NCBI GenBank assembly: GCA_041686955.1
Contig: JAWLCV010000006.1
Span: forward strand, 1 to 64,000
From: UBA7803 sp041686955
Lineage (GTDB): Bacteria; Pseudomonadota; Gammaproteobacteria; Pseudomonadales; Azotimanducaceae
Direction of reading: 5' to 3'
DNA length: 64,000 nt
Shown: positions 24,693 to 34,600 of the stretch, piece after piece
Position numbering within the stretch: the first letter of the stretch is position 1
Layout: each line of letters begins with the position of its first letter
Made by a program: the position numbers and the translations under genes
Notes under the pieces: generated by a model
Databases searched by the model: none
Seen by the model: only the letters and a program-made list of their open reading frames with translations
What the model was told of the DNA's origin: nothing

Positions 24693-26011
24693 TCACCCGC
24701 CCGCCCGCTGCTCCCGCGGAAAGACCAGCCGGACCTCCAGCCCGACCCCGTGCTCGCCGGCGCGAAACTCCAGGGAGGCATCATGGATCGCGGCGATCTT
24801 CTGACAGATCGTGTGGCCGAGTCCCAGCCCCTCGGAGCGGCGGTCGAGGCGGGAGATGCCCACGTTCAGCCGTTTCAGCCCCTCCGGGTCCACCCCGGGG
24901 CCGGAGTCTCTGACGGCCAGGACGACCCGGTCTTCGTGCCCCGTCAGCACCACATCGGCGTGGGTGCCGGAGGGACAGTGGCGCTTGACGTTCTCAAGCA
25001 GATTGCGCAGCAGCACGTCCAGCAGAACCTCGTCTCCCTGCACCGGGGCCCGTTCCAGGTGCGCATCCAGGAAGATGCCGGCCTCGGCCAGCTCGGCACG
25101 CATGGCGGCGATCCGGTCCGCGCACAGGCGCTCGAGGTCCACCACGCTGAAGCTTTCCCGCCAATCGGTGCGTTGTAGCCGCGCGAGGGTCAGCAGCTGA
25201 TTCACCAGGCGCGAAAGCCGTTCCGCCTCGGCCCGCAGCGCCTCGACGTCCGGCGACGCGCTGGAAAGCTCCAGCTTCAACGTGGTCAACGGGGTGCGCA
25301 GCTCGTGGGCGACGTCGCTGGCGAAATCCCGCTCGCGGCCGAGAACCCGGCGGATGTCCGTGAGGAAACCGTTGATGGCGTCGCGCAGAACGGCGGCCTC
25401 GCGGGTGGGGGTTGCGATGACCAGCGGCTGCAGGGAATCGCTCCGCCGCGACTCGAGCTGTCCGACCAGGCGAGTCACGGGCCAGAGCGCCAGATAGAGA
25501 AATCCCCCGAGCAGCAGCAGGTTGCTTCCCACCGCGGCCAGGGCCGGCAGCGCCACGTCCTCGAGCACCTCCTCCCGGACCTCGTGATAGCGGTCGTCCC
25601 GATGCAGAAGCTGGACCACGGGGCCGCCGGGCGCACTGTGCTGATAGCCGAACCACTGGTGGTCCTGAAGCTCCAGCGCGATCTGCCCCGACCCCGGGGC
25701 GGGCATGGGAAGCGCATGCGGCAGATTGCTGACGTGGGCGCCGGTGGACGGGTAGTAGACGTTGACCCACAGCGTCTCTTCCTGATCCGCCTCGAAGGTG
25801 GGCTCGATGAGCGCCTGGAGCTGGGTGGCGGAGATCGACCCGTCCTGCATGGCCAGCACCCGGGCGAGAAACTCCACGTGCTCGTCCAGGTCTTCGTCCA
25901 GCAGTTCCTGCACCTCCTCCTCGACCACCAGGTAGGTACCCAGAACCCCCCCGACGCCGGCCATCAGGGTGGTCACGCCGAGCACCACCGCGAGATGGGG
26001 GAGCTTCACGT

Positions 26012-26015
<4 letters not shown>
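24693..26015 (-). CDS. Sensor histidine kinase, QseC/PmrB-like
   Basis: The 440-residue kinase has TM1 (about 8-30), a periplasmic sensor region (about 31-175), TM2 (about 180-205), HisKA with phospho-His in DVAHELRTPLTTL (about residue 245) and an HATPase ending with RSEGLGLGHTICQ. The start is a GTG at 26015 that overlaps the regulator's stop (GTGA), so the two are co-translated. The 3' end is convergent with the CheB-CheR fusion gene. The sensor region contains acidic clusters (EEEVQELLDEDLDEH), which in PmrB-type kinases can bind metal; that is only suggestive here. Confidence 0.92.
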
Positions 26016-26659
<644 letters not shown>

Positions 26660-26788
26660 CCGTCCCTCGCGCGGGCGCGCCCTGGCTGCGTCGTTGGAGT
26701 ATGCCGCTGTCGGGCCGGTGAGCCCAAGCGCCCGTCGTTTGCGACGCGGTTCACGCTTGCGCGCCCCGATCATGCTTGGCGCGGCCCA

Positions 26789-26805
26789 TTTAAGGTCCTC
26801 TTAAG
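26789..26805 (+). promoter_or_regulatory. PmrA/QseB-type operator
   Basis: TTTAAG (26789-26794), GTCCT, CTTAAG (26800-26805) fits YTTAAK-N5-YTTAAK exactly. A GATACT -10-like hexamer follows at 26815-26820, placing the box over the -35 of the plus-strand gene at 26852, the arrangement of PmrA-activated promoters. Confidence 0.75.
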
Positions 26806-26851
26806 GTCCCGTTGGGATACTCGAAGCTTCGACGATTCGGGCCGAAGTTGC

Positions 26852-28039
26852 ATGAAGCGGGTCGGCTTTCTGTACAACCACTACGCGCCGCACCAGGTGC
26901 TCCACACCGCTCCGGTGGCATTCGCGCTCTCCCGGCTGCGCGATGACGTGGAGGTGGAGGTGATCGCGAGCTGCGAACGGCAACTGGACGTCGCCGAGCG
27001 CATCGGGGCCCAGTGGCCGGGGCACTCCGTGCGCTTCCGCCAGGCGCGGCAGCCGGCGTCGGTGCGCTACCTCAGGTCCGTGGGCGTTTCCCGGCACGCG
27101 AAGAAGAGCGCGGTGCTGCGGGCGAACCGGCACTACTTCCGCACCCTGGATGCCCTCGTGGTGCCGGAGCGCACGAGCACGGCACTCCGGGAGTTCCCGG
27201 AGCTCGAGCACCTGCAGCTCATTCACATTCCCCACGGCGCCGGAGACCGGGCCGTCGGTTACGAGCTGCGCAATGCCAAGTTCGACCTCCTGCTCGTCGC
27301 CGGCGAGAAGTGCCGCCAGCGCTTCATCCACCAGGTGGGCGTTTCGCCGCATCGGATCAGGGTGATCGGTTACCCCAAGTTCGACGTGCCGCCGGCGACG
27401 CAGCCCGCGCCACTGTTCCCCCATGAACGGCCCGTCGTTCTCTACAACCCACACTTCGACCGGGCGTTGTCCTCCTGGCCGTCGTGGGGCGAAGAGGTGC
27501 TGGACTGGTTCGCGGGCCAGAACGACTACAACCTGATCTTCGCGCCCCACGTGATGCTGTACCGACGGGCGCCGCGCGGGCGGGCCCGGCTGCTGCGCCG
27601 TTATCGCGGCCTCCCGCACATGCTCCTGGACACGGGCAGCGAACGCTGCATCGACATGACCTATACCCGGGCCGCCGACGTCTACCTCGGCGACGTCAGC
27701 AGCCAGATCTACGAGTTCGTGCGACGGCCGCGGCCGGCGGTATTCCTGAACGCCCACGGCGTGCAGGACTGGGAAGGGAACATCGACTACCTGCACTGGC
27801 GCCTGGGTACCGTGGTCGACGACCCGGGGGAGCTCCCCCGGGCTCTACAGACCCCGCTCGATGAGCGTATGCGCGAGCGGCAACGGCTCATGGCTGCGCG
27901 GACCTTCGACGAGGACCGGGAACCCGCGGCCGTGCGCGGCGCCCGGGCCATCGGCGATTTTCTCGAGCAGGGAGTTGCGCGGCGGCTTGAACGCTTTCCG
28001 CTTTCCGCAATCCGCTATCCGCTGGAGTGTGGCGGATAG
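26852..28039 (+). CDS. CDP-glycerol glycerophosphotransferase-like protein
   Basis: The 395-residue product has an N-terminal Rossmann-like half (FLYNHYAPHQVLHTAPVAFA) and a C-terminal half with NPHFD, IFAPHV and AADVYLGDVSSQIYEFV, the pattern of PF04464 (CDP-glycerol:polyglycerophosphate glycerophosphotransferases). Such enzymes add phosphoglycerol-type groups to surface polymers. The PmrA-type box 46 bases upstream suggests regulated envelope modification. The last 15 residues (RFPLSAIRYPLECGG) are encoded by a heptamer-repeat palindrome, so the original C-terminus was probably altered by repeat insertion. Exact substrate is unknown. Confidence 0.75.
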   Translation: MKRVGFLYNHYAPHQVLHTAPVAFALSRLRDDVEVEVIASCERQLDVAERIGAQWPGHSVRFRQARQPASVRYLRSVGVSRHAKKSAVLRANRHYFRTLDALVVPERTSTALREFPELEHLQLIHIPHGAGDRAVGYELRNAKFDLLLVAGEKCRQRFIHQVGVSPHRIRVIGYPKFDVPPATQPAPLFPHERPVVLYNPHFDRALSSWPSWGEEVLDWFAGQNDYNLIFAPHVMLYRRAPRGRARLLRRYRGLPHMLLDTGSERCIDMTYTRAADVYLGDVSSQIYEFVRRPRPAVFLNAHGVQDWEGNIDYLHWRLGTVVDDPGELPRALQTPLDERMRERQRLMAARTFDEDREPAAVRGARAIGDFLEQGVARRLERFPLSAIRYPLECGG

Positions 28040-28054
28040 CGGACAGCGGACAGC
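27992..28054. repeat. Heptamer-repeat palindrome, copy 1
   Basis: The left arm is built of TCCGCTN-type heptamers (CGCTTTCCGC, TTTCCGC, AATCCGC, TATCCGC). The right arm (GCGGATAGCGG, ACAGCGG, ACAGCG) is its complement with a few differences. It lies between the convergent glycerophosphotransferase-like and flgN genes, runs into the former's 3' end, and probably serves both as a terminator. A second copy is at 43741-43836. Confidence 0.8.
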
Positions 28055-28058
28055 GAAC

Positions 28059-28490
28059 TTACGCCGCTCCCAGCGAGCGACCCGTGACGCCTCCCGCCGC
28101 AGCTCCAGGCTTCTCGTACAGGTCGGCTTCCGGCTCGCCGGTGAGAATGCCGAGGAGCATGCGGGTGGTTCGTCGGGCGCGCTGGGCGATCCGGCCGTTC
28201 AGGGCGTTCTCGGCGCGACACTGCTCCGCGAGGTCGCGCAGTTCCTGCATGGAGTCGGGCAGGGGTGCGCCCTGCAGATGTGCGAGCAAGTCGTGCTGGC
28301 TGCCGGCGATCTGTGCGCACACGGCTTCCTTGCGGGCAACCACCTCGTGCAGGCCGTCAGGGGAGGCGGCTACCAGCGCCCGGCGCTCCGCCCGCAGGGC
28401 ATCCAGCAGCTCCGTAAATCGTTCAACCAGGAGGGCGTAGGTCTCCGCGGGGAGCCCGGGGGCAGACGATGCGCGATGGCCGGCCGGCAT
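28059..28490 (-). CDS. flgN: Flagellar export chaperone FlgN
   Basis: The 143-residue helical protein has the FlgN pattern: LLDALRAERRAL, residues 30-40, then VARKEAVCAQIA and a C-terminal helix AENALNGRIAQRARRTTRMLLGIL (quoted here only as AENALNGRIAQ and RMLLGILTG). FlgN is the cytoplasmic chaperone of FlgK and FlgL, both encoded nearby. It starts five bases after the flgM stop. The pair is driven by the sigma28 promoter at 28845-28871. Confidence 0.85.
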   Translation of the reverse strand: MPAGHRASSAPGLPAETYALLVERFTELLDALRAERRALVAASPDGLHEVVARKEAVCAQIAGSQHDLLAHLQGAPLPDSMQELRDLAEQCRAENALNGRIAQRARRTTRMLLGILTGEPEADLYEKPGAAAGGVTGRSLGAA

Positions 28491-28495
28491 GGGCT

Positions 28496-28807
28496 TCAGC
28501 CGAGCAGGCCGCGCTCCAGCTGCAGCAGCCGGTCCGCCAGTTTCTGCGGGTCGACGTGGTAGCGGCCCTCGGCGATCTGCTGACGGATCTGCTCCATCTT
28601 GGCCGTATCCACCTCGGGGGCAGCGCCGGCCGATTCGCTGAGGGCGCGAAGCTGGCGCGCCTCGGCGCTGAGCTCGACGCGGTCGCCGGTCCCGCCGGCT
28701 TTGGCCCCGGACTCCCGCGGGAGGTCCTCGCGCGCGGCCACGGCGCCTGCGTTCCGCTGCCCGACGGGCTGGCGATTGGCCTGGATGTCGCGGATGTCGA
28801 TGCTCAT
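28496..28807 (-). CDS. flgM: Anti-sigma28 factor FlgM
   Basis: The 103-residue product has a disordered N-terminal half and the conserved sigma28-binding C-terminal half: DRVELSAEARQL, then VDTAKMEQIRQQIAEGRYHV and DPQKLADRLLQ. FlgM holds FliA until the finished hook-basal body exports it. A sigma28 promoter precedes the gene, giving the usual feedback loop. fliA itself is not in this window. Confidence 0.92.
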   Translation of the reverse strand: MSIDIRDIQANRQPVGQRNAGAVAAREDLPRESGAKAGGTGDRVELSAEARQLRALSESAGAAPEVDTAKMEQIRQQIAEGRYHVDPQKLADRLLQLERGLLG

Positions 28808-28844
28808 GGTGATTTCGCCGCCAATGATCCGGTGTTCGTAGGTG

Positions 28845-28871
28845 CTATCGGCCCGTGCTCCAGGAACTTTA
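28845..28871 (-). promoter_or_regulatory. Sigma28 promoter of flgMN
   Basis: On the minus strand TAAAGTTC, 11 bases, GCCGATAG match the sigma28 consensus TAAAGTTT-N11-GCCGATAA in 14 of 16 positions. It lies 38 bases before the flgM ATG, just beyond the end of flgA. Confidence 0.9.
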
Positions 28872-28873
28872 GC

Positions 28874-29736
28874 TCAATTCACCGGGTTTTGAAGCCGGGG
28901 GGTCCCGCCGGGGTCCCTTCGGGGTNNNNNNNNNNNNNNNNNNNNNNNNNNNNNNNNNNNNNNNNNNNNNNNNNNNNNNNNNNNNNNNNNNNNNNNNNNN
29001 NNNNNNNNNNNNNNNNNNNNNNNNNCCTTCGGGGTCCCGCCTCCGGTCGGGTGGACACCTGGCCCGGCCCCGTCACCCAGCCGCTGGTGGTGCGGTTCGA
29101 CCGGGGATTGCGCAGCTCGATTCGCTCTCCGTAGGCGCCGTCCGCCAGGGCGACGGCTCGAGTGGTGACCACGACCTGACCGTGATGGGCGGCCAGCGTC
29201 ACGGCATCACCCTTGCTGACCAGCCTGCGTGCCGCCAGGTGGCGCTGATACAACACCCGTTCCGCCTGCAAGCCGGTCCGGGCCGCCATGCCCACCGCGT
29301 CCTCGAGATCGGTGAGGTGGCCGTCCCGCAGCTCGGCCAGGTTGCGTGATTCCAGCGCGAGATCCGCGGCGCGGATGACGCTGTCCCGGGGCACGGGTCG
29401 GACGGTCACCACCACGGGCAGCACCACGTCCACCTGGGCGCTCAGGTAAATGCCCCAGCTCACCGGCGCCCGGCAGCGGGCATGCACCGTGATCCGACCG
29501 GCGATCCGGTTGCCCGGAATCTCCATGGTCAGGTCCTCGCACGGTTGCAGCCGCAGCCGGGGATCCAGGGGTGCCACCGTTACGGACACCTGGGCGCCTG
29601 GGTAGGTGCGGGTCGCCGTCTCCATGGCGAGCCCCCGGGCCTGCTCCTCGAGGGCAGCGGTATCGGCACCGGCCGCCCCGGCGAGGGTCAGGGTGATCAA
29701 CACCATGCCCTTGAGGATGTGCGAGAACCTGCGCAT
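28874..29736 (-). CDS. flgA: Flagellar P-ring assembly chaperone FlgA (contains assembly gap)
   Basis: The periplasmic chaperone has a signal peptide (residues 1-24), then the FlgA N-terminal part and SAF domain (PVPRDSVIRAADL, GMAARTGLQAERVLYQRHL) and the terminal ARVTG-like element SGWVTGPGQV. FlgA helps FlgI polymerise around the rod. The conserved protein ends before a run of 100 N at 28926-29025. Both gap edges carry CCTTCGGGGT. If they are the same bases, the product is 250 aa with stop at 28874-28876; otherwise the 3' end is unknown. The ATG has GAGGAG upstream. It is divergent from flgB. Confidence 0.88.
28926..29025. other. Assembly gap of 100 N
   Basis: Exactly 100 N, the same length as the run at 24545-24644, so the size is a placeholder. 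The 10-base sequence CCTTCGGGGT occurs directly on each side (28916-28925 and 29026-29035). Confidence 0.95.
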
Positions 29737-29797
29737 CCGTCGCTCCTCTTATTCGTTCCCGCAAGTGAAGCAGAAAAACCGTGATCTGCAGCACGAA

Positions 29798-29860
29798 CGG
29801 CAAAGTCTTGCCGCTGCCCGGCAAGGGCTTGCCGCTGCCCGGCAAGCGCTTGCCGGGATG
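29798..29860. repeat. Three phased 21-bp repeats, each with a CGGCAAG/CTTGCCG dyad
   Basis: Units at 29798-29818, 29819-29839 and 29840-29860 share CGGCAA...CTTGCCG with a three-base centre. Units one and two end in CTGCC. The third contains the perfect palindrome GGCAAGCGCTTGCC. A 21-bp period places the dyads on one face of the helix. They lie 127-189 bases upstream of the flgB sigma54 promoter, a typical enhancer distance. Confidence 0.85.
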
Positions 29861-29986
29861 CTTCCAGGCTGATGCCCTTCCCGGCTTGCGGAGCCGGGGT
29901 TCTTCGCCTTCAAGCGCTCGGAAAAGGCGCGCGCTGACGGCGCTTTTCGAGCCTCACACGGCCGAATGTCCAGAAGGTTTTCGAAC

Positions 29987-30003
29987 TTGGCACGGCGATT
30001 GCT
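29987..30003 (+). promoter_or_regulatory. Sigma54 promoter of the flgB operon
   Basis: TTGGCACG-GCGA-TTGCT matches the -24/-12 consensus YTGGCACG-N4-TTGCW at every fixed position. GG (29989-29990) and GC (30001-30002) are ten bases apart as required. The transcription start is predicted near 30013, about 65 bases before flgB. Confidence 0.93.
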
Positions 30004-30078
30004 CTCGAGCCAGCCGGCTGATCACGAGGCGGCCCACGGGACGCTTCGGCAGAGCGGAACAGGTTGGACGGACGACGG

Positions 30079-30483
30079 ATGAAGATTGGTTTCGACGCAG
30101 CGCTCGGTATTCACCCGGCAGCTCTCATGCTGCGGGCCAGGCGGACCGAGGTGCTCGCCAACAACATTGCCAACGCGGATACGCCGAATTTCAAGGCCCG
30201 GGACATCGACTTCAAGGCGGCGCTGGCGGCCGAACTGCAGGGCAGCGAATCTCCCGGACGGTTGCGTGCCACCCACGCCCGCCACATCTCCGAGGCGTCG
30301 GCCGGCGCGGCCGGCGACGAGCTCATGTACCGCAACCCGTTGCTCCCGTCCCTGGACGGAAACACCGTGGACGGGCACGTGGAGCAGGCGGAGTTCGCCA
30401 ACAACACTTTGCACTTCATGGCGTCCATGCGCTTCCTGGACGGCAAGTTCAAGGGTCTGATGACCGCGATCAAGGGGGAGTGA
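30079..30483 (+). CDS. flgB: Flagellar proximal rod protein FlgB
   Basis: The 134-residue rod subunit has the rod/hook N-terminal motif LANNIANADTPNFKARDIDF and the C-terminal helix EFANNTLHFMASMRFLDGKF. It is exported without a cleaved signal and forms part of the proximal rod with FlgC and FlgF. It is first in an operon driven by the sigma54 promoter at 29987-30003 and is two bases from flgC. Confidence 0.96.
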   Translation: MKIGFDAALGIHPAALMLRARRTEVLANNIANADTPNFKARDIDFKAALAAELQGSESPGRLRATHARHISEASAGAAGDELMYRNPLLPSLDGNTVDGHVEQAEFANNTLHFMASMRFLDGKFKGLMTAIKGE

Positions 30484-30485
30484 GT

Positions 30486-30926
30486 ATGTCCCTGATGAAC
30501 ATCTTCGACATCGCGGGCAGCGCCATGACGGCGCAGAACCTGCGGCTCAACACCACGGCCAGCAATCTGGCCAACGCCGACAGCGTCTCCAGCAACCGTG
30601 ACGAGACGTATCGGGCCCGGCATCCGGTCTTCGCCGCGAAGCTGCAGGAGGCGGGGGCGTTCGGCGAACCGGCGGCGGGCTCGCCGGAAGACGCAAGTGC
30701 CGGCGTGATGATTCAGGGGATCGTGGAGAGCGACGCGCCTCTGCAGATGCGTTATCAGCCCCATCACCCGATGGCGGACGAGAACGGCTACGTGGCGTAC
30801 CCCAACGTCGACGTGGTGGAAGAGATGGCTGACATGATGTCGGCCAGTCGCTCGTTTCAGCTCAACGTGCAGATGCTCAATACGGTGAAATCCATGGCCG
30901 AGCGCCTGCTCACCATGGGCCAGTAG
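30486..30926 (+). CDS. flgC: Flagellar proximal rod protein FlgC
   Basis: The 146-residue rod subunit has N-terminal LRLNTTASNLANADSVSSN and the typical C-terminal stretch YPNVDVVEEMADMMSASRSF followed by LNTVKSM. Conserved NVDVVEEM is characteristic of FlgC. It follows flgB at once and precedes flgD by 31 bases. Confidence 0.97.
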   Translation: MSLMNIFDIAGSAMTAQNLRLNTTASNLANADSVSSNRDETYRARHPVFAAKLQEAGAFGEPAAGSPEDASAGVMIQGIVESDAPLQMRYQPHHPMADENGYVAYPNVDVVEEMADMMSASRSFQLNVQMLNTVKSMAERLLTMGQ

Positions 30927-30957
30927 CCGGGCATCTACGGACACAGCGGGAAGACTC

Positions 30958-31614
30958 ATGGAAATCGGTGGAATACGCGCGGCGTCGGATCTCGTGGAGC
31001 GGACCGGCGCCGGGACCGGCAACGAGGAGCTCGGCAAGAACCAGTTCCTCGAGCTGATGATCGCCCAGTTCAACAACCAGGATCCGTTGGACCCGGCCAA
31101 GAACGAGGACTTCATTGCCCAGCTCGCCCAGTTCTCGAGCCTGGAGGGAATTCAGAACCTGAACGCCACGGTGGAGTCCATGGCGGCCGCCATGCGCTCC
31201 AGCACGACCCTGCAGGCAGCCAGCCTGGTCGGGCGCTCGGTGCTGGCGCCGGCCCCGCGGGCCATGATGGAGGGCCAGGGACTCGGCGGCAACATCGTCA
31301 ATCCCCACGAGAACAGCGAGGTGGTGGTGGAGATCACGGGCCCCGGCGGCGCCCTGGTTCGGCGAATGTCGCTCGGGCCGCAGCCGGAAGGCGATGTGCG
31401 ATTTCTTTGGGATGGCCAGGACGAGGCCGGTGCGCAGCAGCCCGCGGGCTCCTACGGGGTGAATGCGTACGCCGTCACGGAGGACGGCCCCATCGAGCTC
31501 GAGGTGGAGTTGCCGGAGCGGGTGGCCAGCGTGTCCATCGAGGACGGCGAGACCCTGTTGAATCTGACGGGCGGAGCGACCGTGGCCCTGTCGGATGTCA
31601 GAGAACTGCAATAA
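30958..31614 (+). CDS. flgD: Hook-capping protein FlgD
   Basis: The 218-residue scaffold protein has the conserved N-terminal segment LGKNQFLELMIAQFNNQDPL and ENEDFIAQLAQFSS-like text (here KNEDFIAQLAQFSSLEG), then an FlgD Ig-like/Tudor part with FLWDGQDEAG. FlgD caps the growing hook and is absent from the finished flagellum. Its partner here is an exceptionally large hook protein encoded directly downstream. Confidence 0.95.
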   Translation: MEIGGIRAASDLVERTGAGTGNEELGKNQFLELMIAQFNNQDPLDPAKNEDFIAQLAQFSSLEGIQNLNATVESMAAAMRSSTTLQAASLVGRSVLAPAPRAMMEGQGLGGNIVNPHENSEVVVEITGPGGALVRRMSLGPQPEGDVRFLWDGQDEAGAQQPAGSYGVNAYAVTEDGPIELEVELPERVASVSIEDGETLLNLTGGATVALSDVRELQ

Positions 31615-31641
31615 CGAATTCGGGAAGGGAGTAGACCACTC

Positions 31642-34600
31642 ATGACTTTCAATACCGCCCTGAGCGGCCTGGCCGCGGCCTCTGCGGATCTCCGCGTGAC
31701 CGGCAACAACATCGCCAATGCCAGCACAGTGGGGTTCAAGGCCTCCCGGGCTCAGTTCGCGGACGTGTACGCGTCCACGCTACTCGGCTCCGGCACAAAT
31801 CAGATCGGCAGCGGCGTCAAGCTCGCCAACGTCGCCCAGCAGTTCGATCAGGGAACCATCTCGTTCACCAACAACGCGCTGGATCTGGCCATCGACGGCA
31901 GCGGGTTCTTCGTGCTGAGCGATCAGGGCGAGCGGGCCTACACCCGGGCCGGGATGTTCGGAGTGGACGATCAGGGCTACATCACCAACGCCGACGGCGC
32001 CCGGGTGCAGGGTTTCACCGCCAACGCGGCGGGTACCCTGAGCGGAATCCTCGGTGATCTTCGGCTGCAGACCAGCAATCTCGCCCCTGCGCGCACCACC
32101 CTGGTGGAAGCGACTCTCAACCTCGATGCCCGGGAGGACGTGCTGTCCCGAATCGGCACCACCATCGGGGCGGAGGGCAGCGCCGTCGGCGCGGCCCAGG
32201 GCGGCATCGCCCGGCCCACCGCGTCGGTGCTGGAAACTTCCGGCGCACCGGTACCCTTCGACTACAGCGTCGACGAAGCCTCCAGCATCACCGGCTCCAA
32301 CGTCATAACGCCGTTCGACTTCAGCGTCGACGATCCGTCGGCGGTCACCGGGTTCAACCTCATTCAGGGCTTCGATTTCGGCATGGTCACCCCGTCGAGC
32401 CTCACCGGCTCGGCTACGCCTCTGGCGTTCAATTTCGCTGACAGGCCATCGGCCATTACCGGCACCAGTGCCTGGTCCGCCCATGACTTCAGCGGCGCCA
32501 ACAGCGCGAGCTTCGACGTGAGCATCAGCGGCTCCCTGGTGGACGGCACCCGAACCGTGACCCTGAACGCGAACTATGCGGACCTGGGCGGTTTGATCAC
32601 GGACATCAACGGCCAGCTCGCCGGCATCGGCGTGACGGCGCGCATCGCCCCGGGCACCACGGACCGCCTGCAGTTCGTCGCCAGCACGCCGGGGGAGGCG
32701 TCCCAGATCACGGTGGACAGCTTCGCCGTAAACGGGGCCACGACCCTGGCGGATCTCCAGACCAGCCTGAGCGGCGTAACCGAGGGCACCCAGAGTATTC
32801 GCAGCTCCTTCGACGTCACCGTGTCCGGCACCTCGGGAGATGGTACGGCCACCATCACCCTGACCAACAACATCAGCAACCTGCCGGCCCTGATCGCCGA
32901 CATCGAGGACCAGCTCGGTGCCAGCGGCCTGGCCGTCTCCGTGCGGGAGGACGCCAACTACCCGGGCCGGCTGCAGTTCTACGCCACCGAGGACGGAGTG
33001 GCCTCCACCATCACCGTCGGCAACTACCGGACCACGGACGCCGGGGTGAGCGTGAGCAACATCGCCGGGGTGCTGCGCCTGAGCGACGGCGCCAGCAATC
33101 CGGTGCCCGGCCCCGGTGCGGTAGGCGTGACCGGGTCGGATACCCGGGCCTCCTTCGACGTCGGCATCACGGGCGGCTCCGGACCGGGAGGCAACGCCAG
33201 CACCACGGTGATCCTCGATCGGTCCATCGCCGATGGCGACATCGACACCCTGGTCTCGCTGATCAACGATCAGCTCGAGTCCGTGCCCCTGCCCGGCATC
33301 GACGTGCGCGCGGAGGAGGACCCTGCCAACCCCGGACGGATTCGCTTCGCCGCCACCGTGGCCGGTGAGGCGTCCACGGTGACGGTGGACAACTTCGTCA
33401 CCTCCGGCATCGCCGGCGACGTAGTGGCAACAGCGGCCGACATCCAGGGCGTGCTCGGCGGCATTGCCGAGGGCACCAGCGATTCCGGCGGCACCAACAC
33501 CAGCGCTTCGTTCCAGGTCTCCCTGACCGGTGCCAGCCGCCCCGGCGAGAACCAGACGGTCACCGTCACCCTGGACAGCAACATCGCCACCCTGCAGGAC
33601 CTCATCGACGACATCCGCGACGATCTGGTGAGCAGCGGCATCGGCGTGGACGTGCGGGAGGACCCGAACCAGTTCGGCCGCCTGCAGTTCTATGCCACCA
33701 GCAGCGGCGAAGCGTCGGTGATCCAGATCGACCCCAACGACAACGCCATCTTCGGCAATGGCGTCGCGCAGAGCAACGTGCAGGCCGTGCTGGGGGGAAT
33801 ATCCCTGGGGCAGGCCGGCAGCGCGGGCTCGAGCAACGTGCTGCCGAATCCGTTCGGCGGCGGCGGTGCCAGCGGCCAGACCGGGAATCTCACCGCAGCG
33901 ACCTTCGACCTGACGTTGCGCGGTGCCAGCGCCAACAACGGCACGGTCACCATCGTGCTCGACTCCGACATTCAGAGCCTGGACGACCTGGTCGCCGACA
34001 TCCGTGACGATCTGGCGCCCTCGGGCATCGGCGTGGACGTGCGCGAAGACCCGAACAACCCCGGACGCCTGCAGTTCTATGCCACCCGTCCGGGCGAAGC
34101 GTCCGACATCATCATCAGCAACCTGGACGCCTCCAACATCGGGGTGAGCCAGACGGATCTGGCCAATACCCTGAATCTGGCCACCGGCGTCACCGTGCGC
34201 GGGATCGCCTCGGTGAGCAACGGCTACGAGGCGCAGAGCGTCGACGTGGTTCAGCCGGACGGGACGGTGCAGACGGTGACCACGGAGCCGGGCGCCAGTG
34301 CTGCGGAAATCGCGGGGCTGTTCAGCTCCTCCACGGTGCCCGGGGTCTCGGCTTCGGCGAGCACCACGGCGACCATTCCCGCCGACGGTTTTCAGAATAC
34401 GAGCGGCAACCTCGCCCTGGCGGTGAACGGGGTTGCGGTGACCGGCTCCACGCTGGAAGAGCTGGCCACCGCCATCAACACCACCGCGGGGCTCGGCACC
34501 GTCAGTGCGGAAATCGACGAGAGCGGCAACCTGGTAGTGTCCGACCAGGTCGGTAACGATCTGACCTTCGAGATCCGGGATGGTATCAATGGCGATTCCG

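Larger units (their letters stand above)
29737..30078. other. flgA-flgB divergent regulatory region
   Basis: This 342-base region has no gene. It holds the flgA leader, the three 21-bp palindromic repeats, some dispersed GC-rich dyads, and the sigma54 promoter of the flgB operon. Confidence 0.8.

Noticed and set aside
29798..29855. The 21-bp repeats as sigma54 promoters (GGCAA...TTGC)
   Set aside because: The GG and GC elements are nine bases apart in each unit, not ten, and they form symmetric dyads. They fit a protein-binding repeat better.
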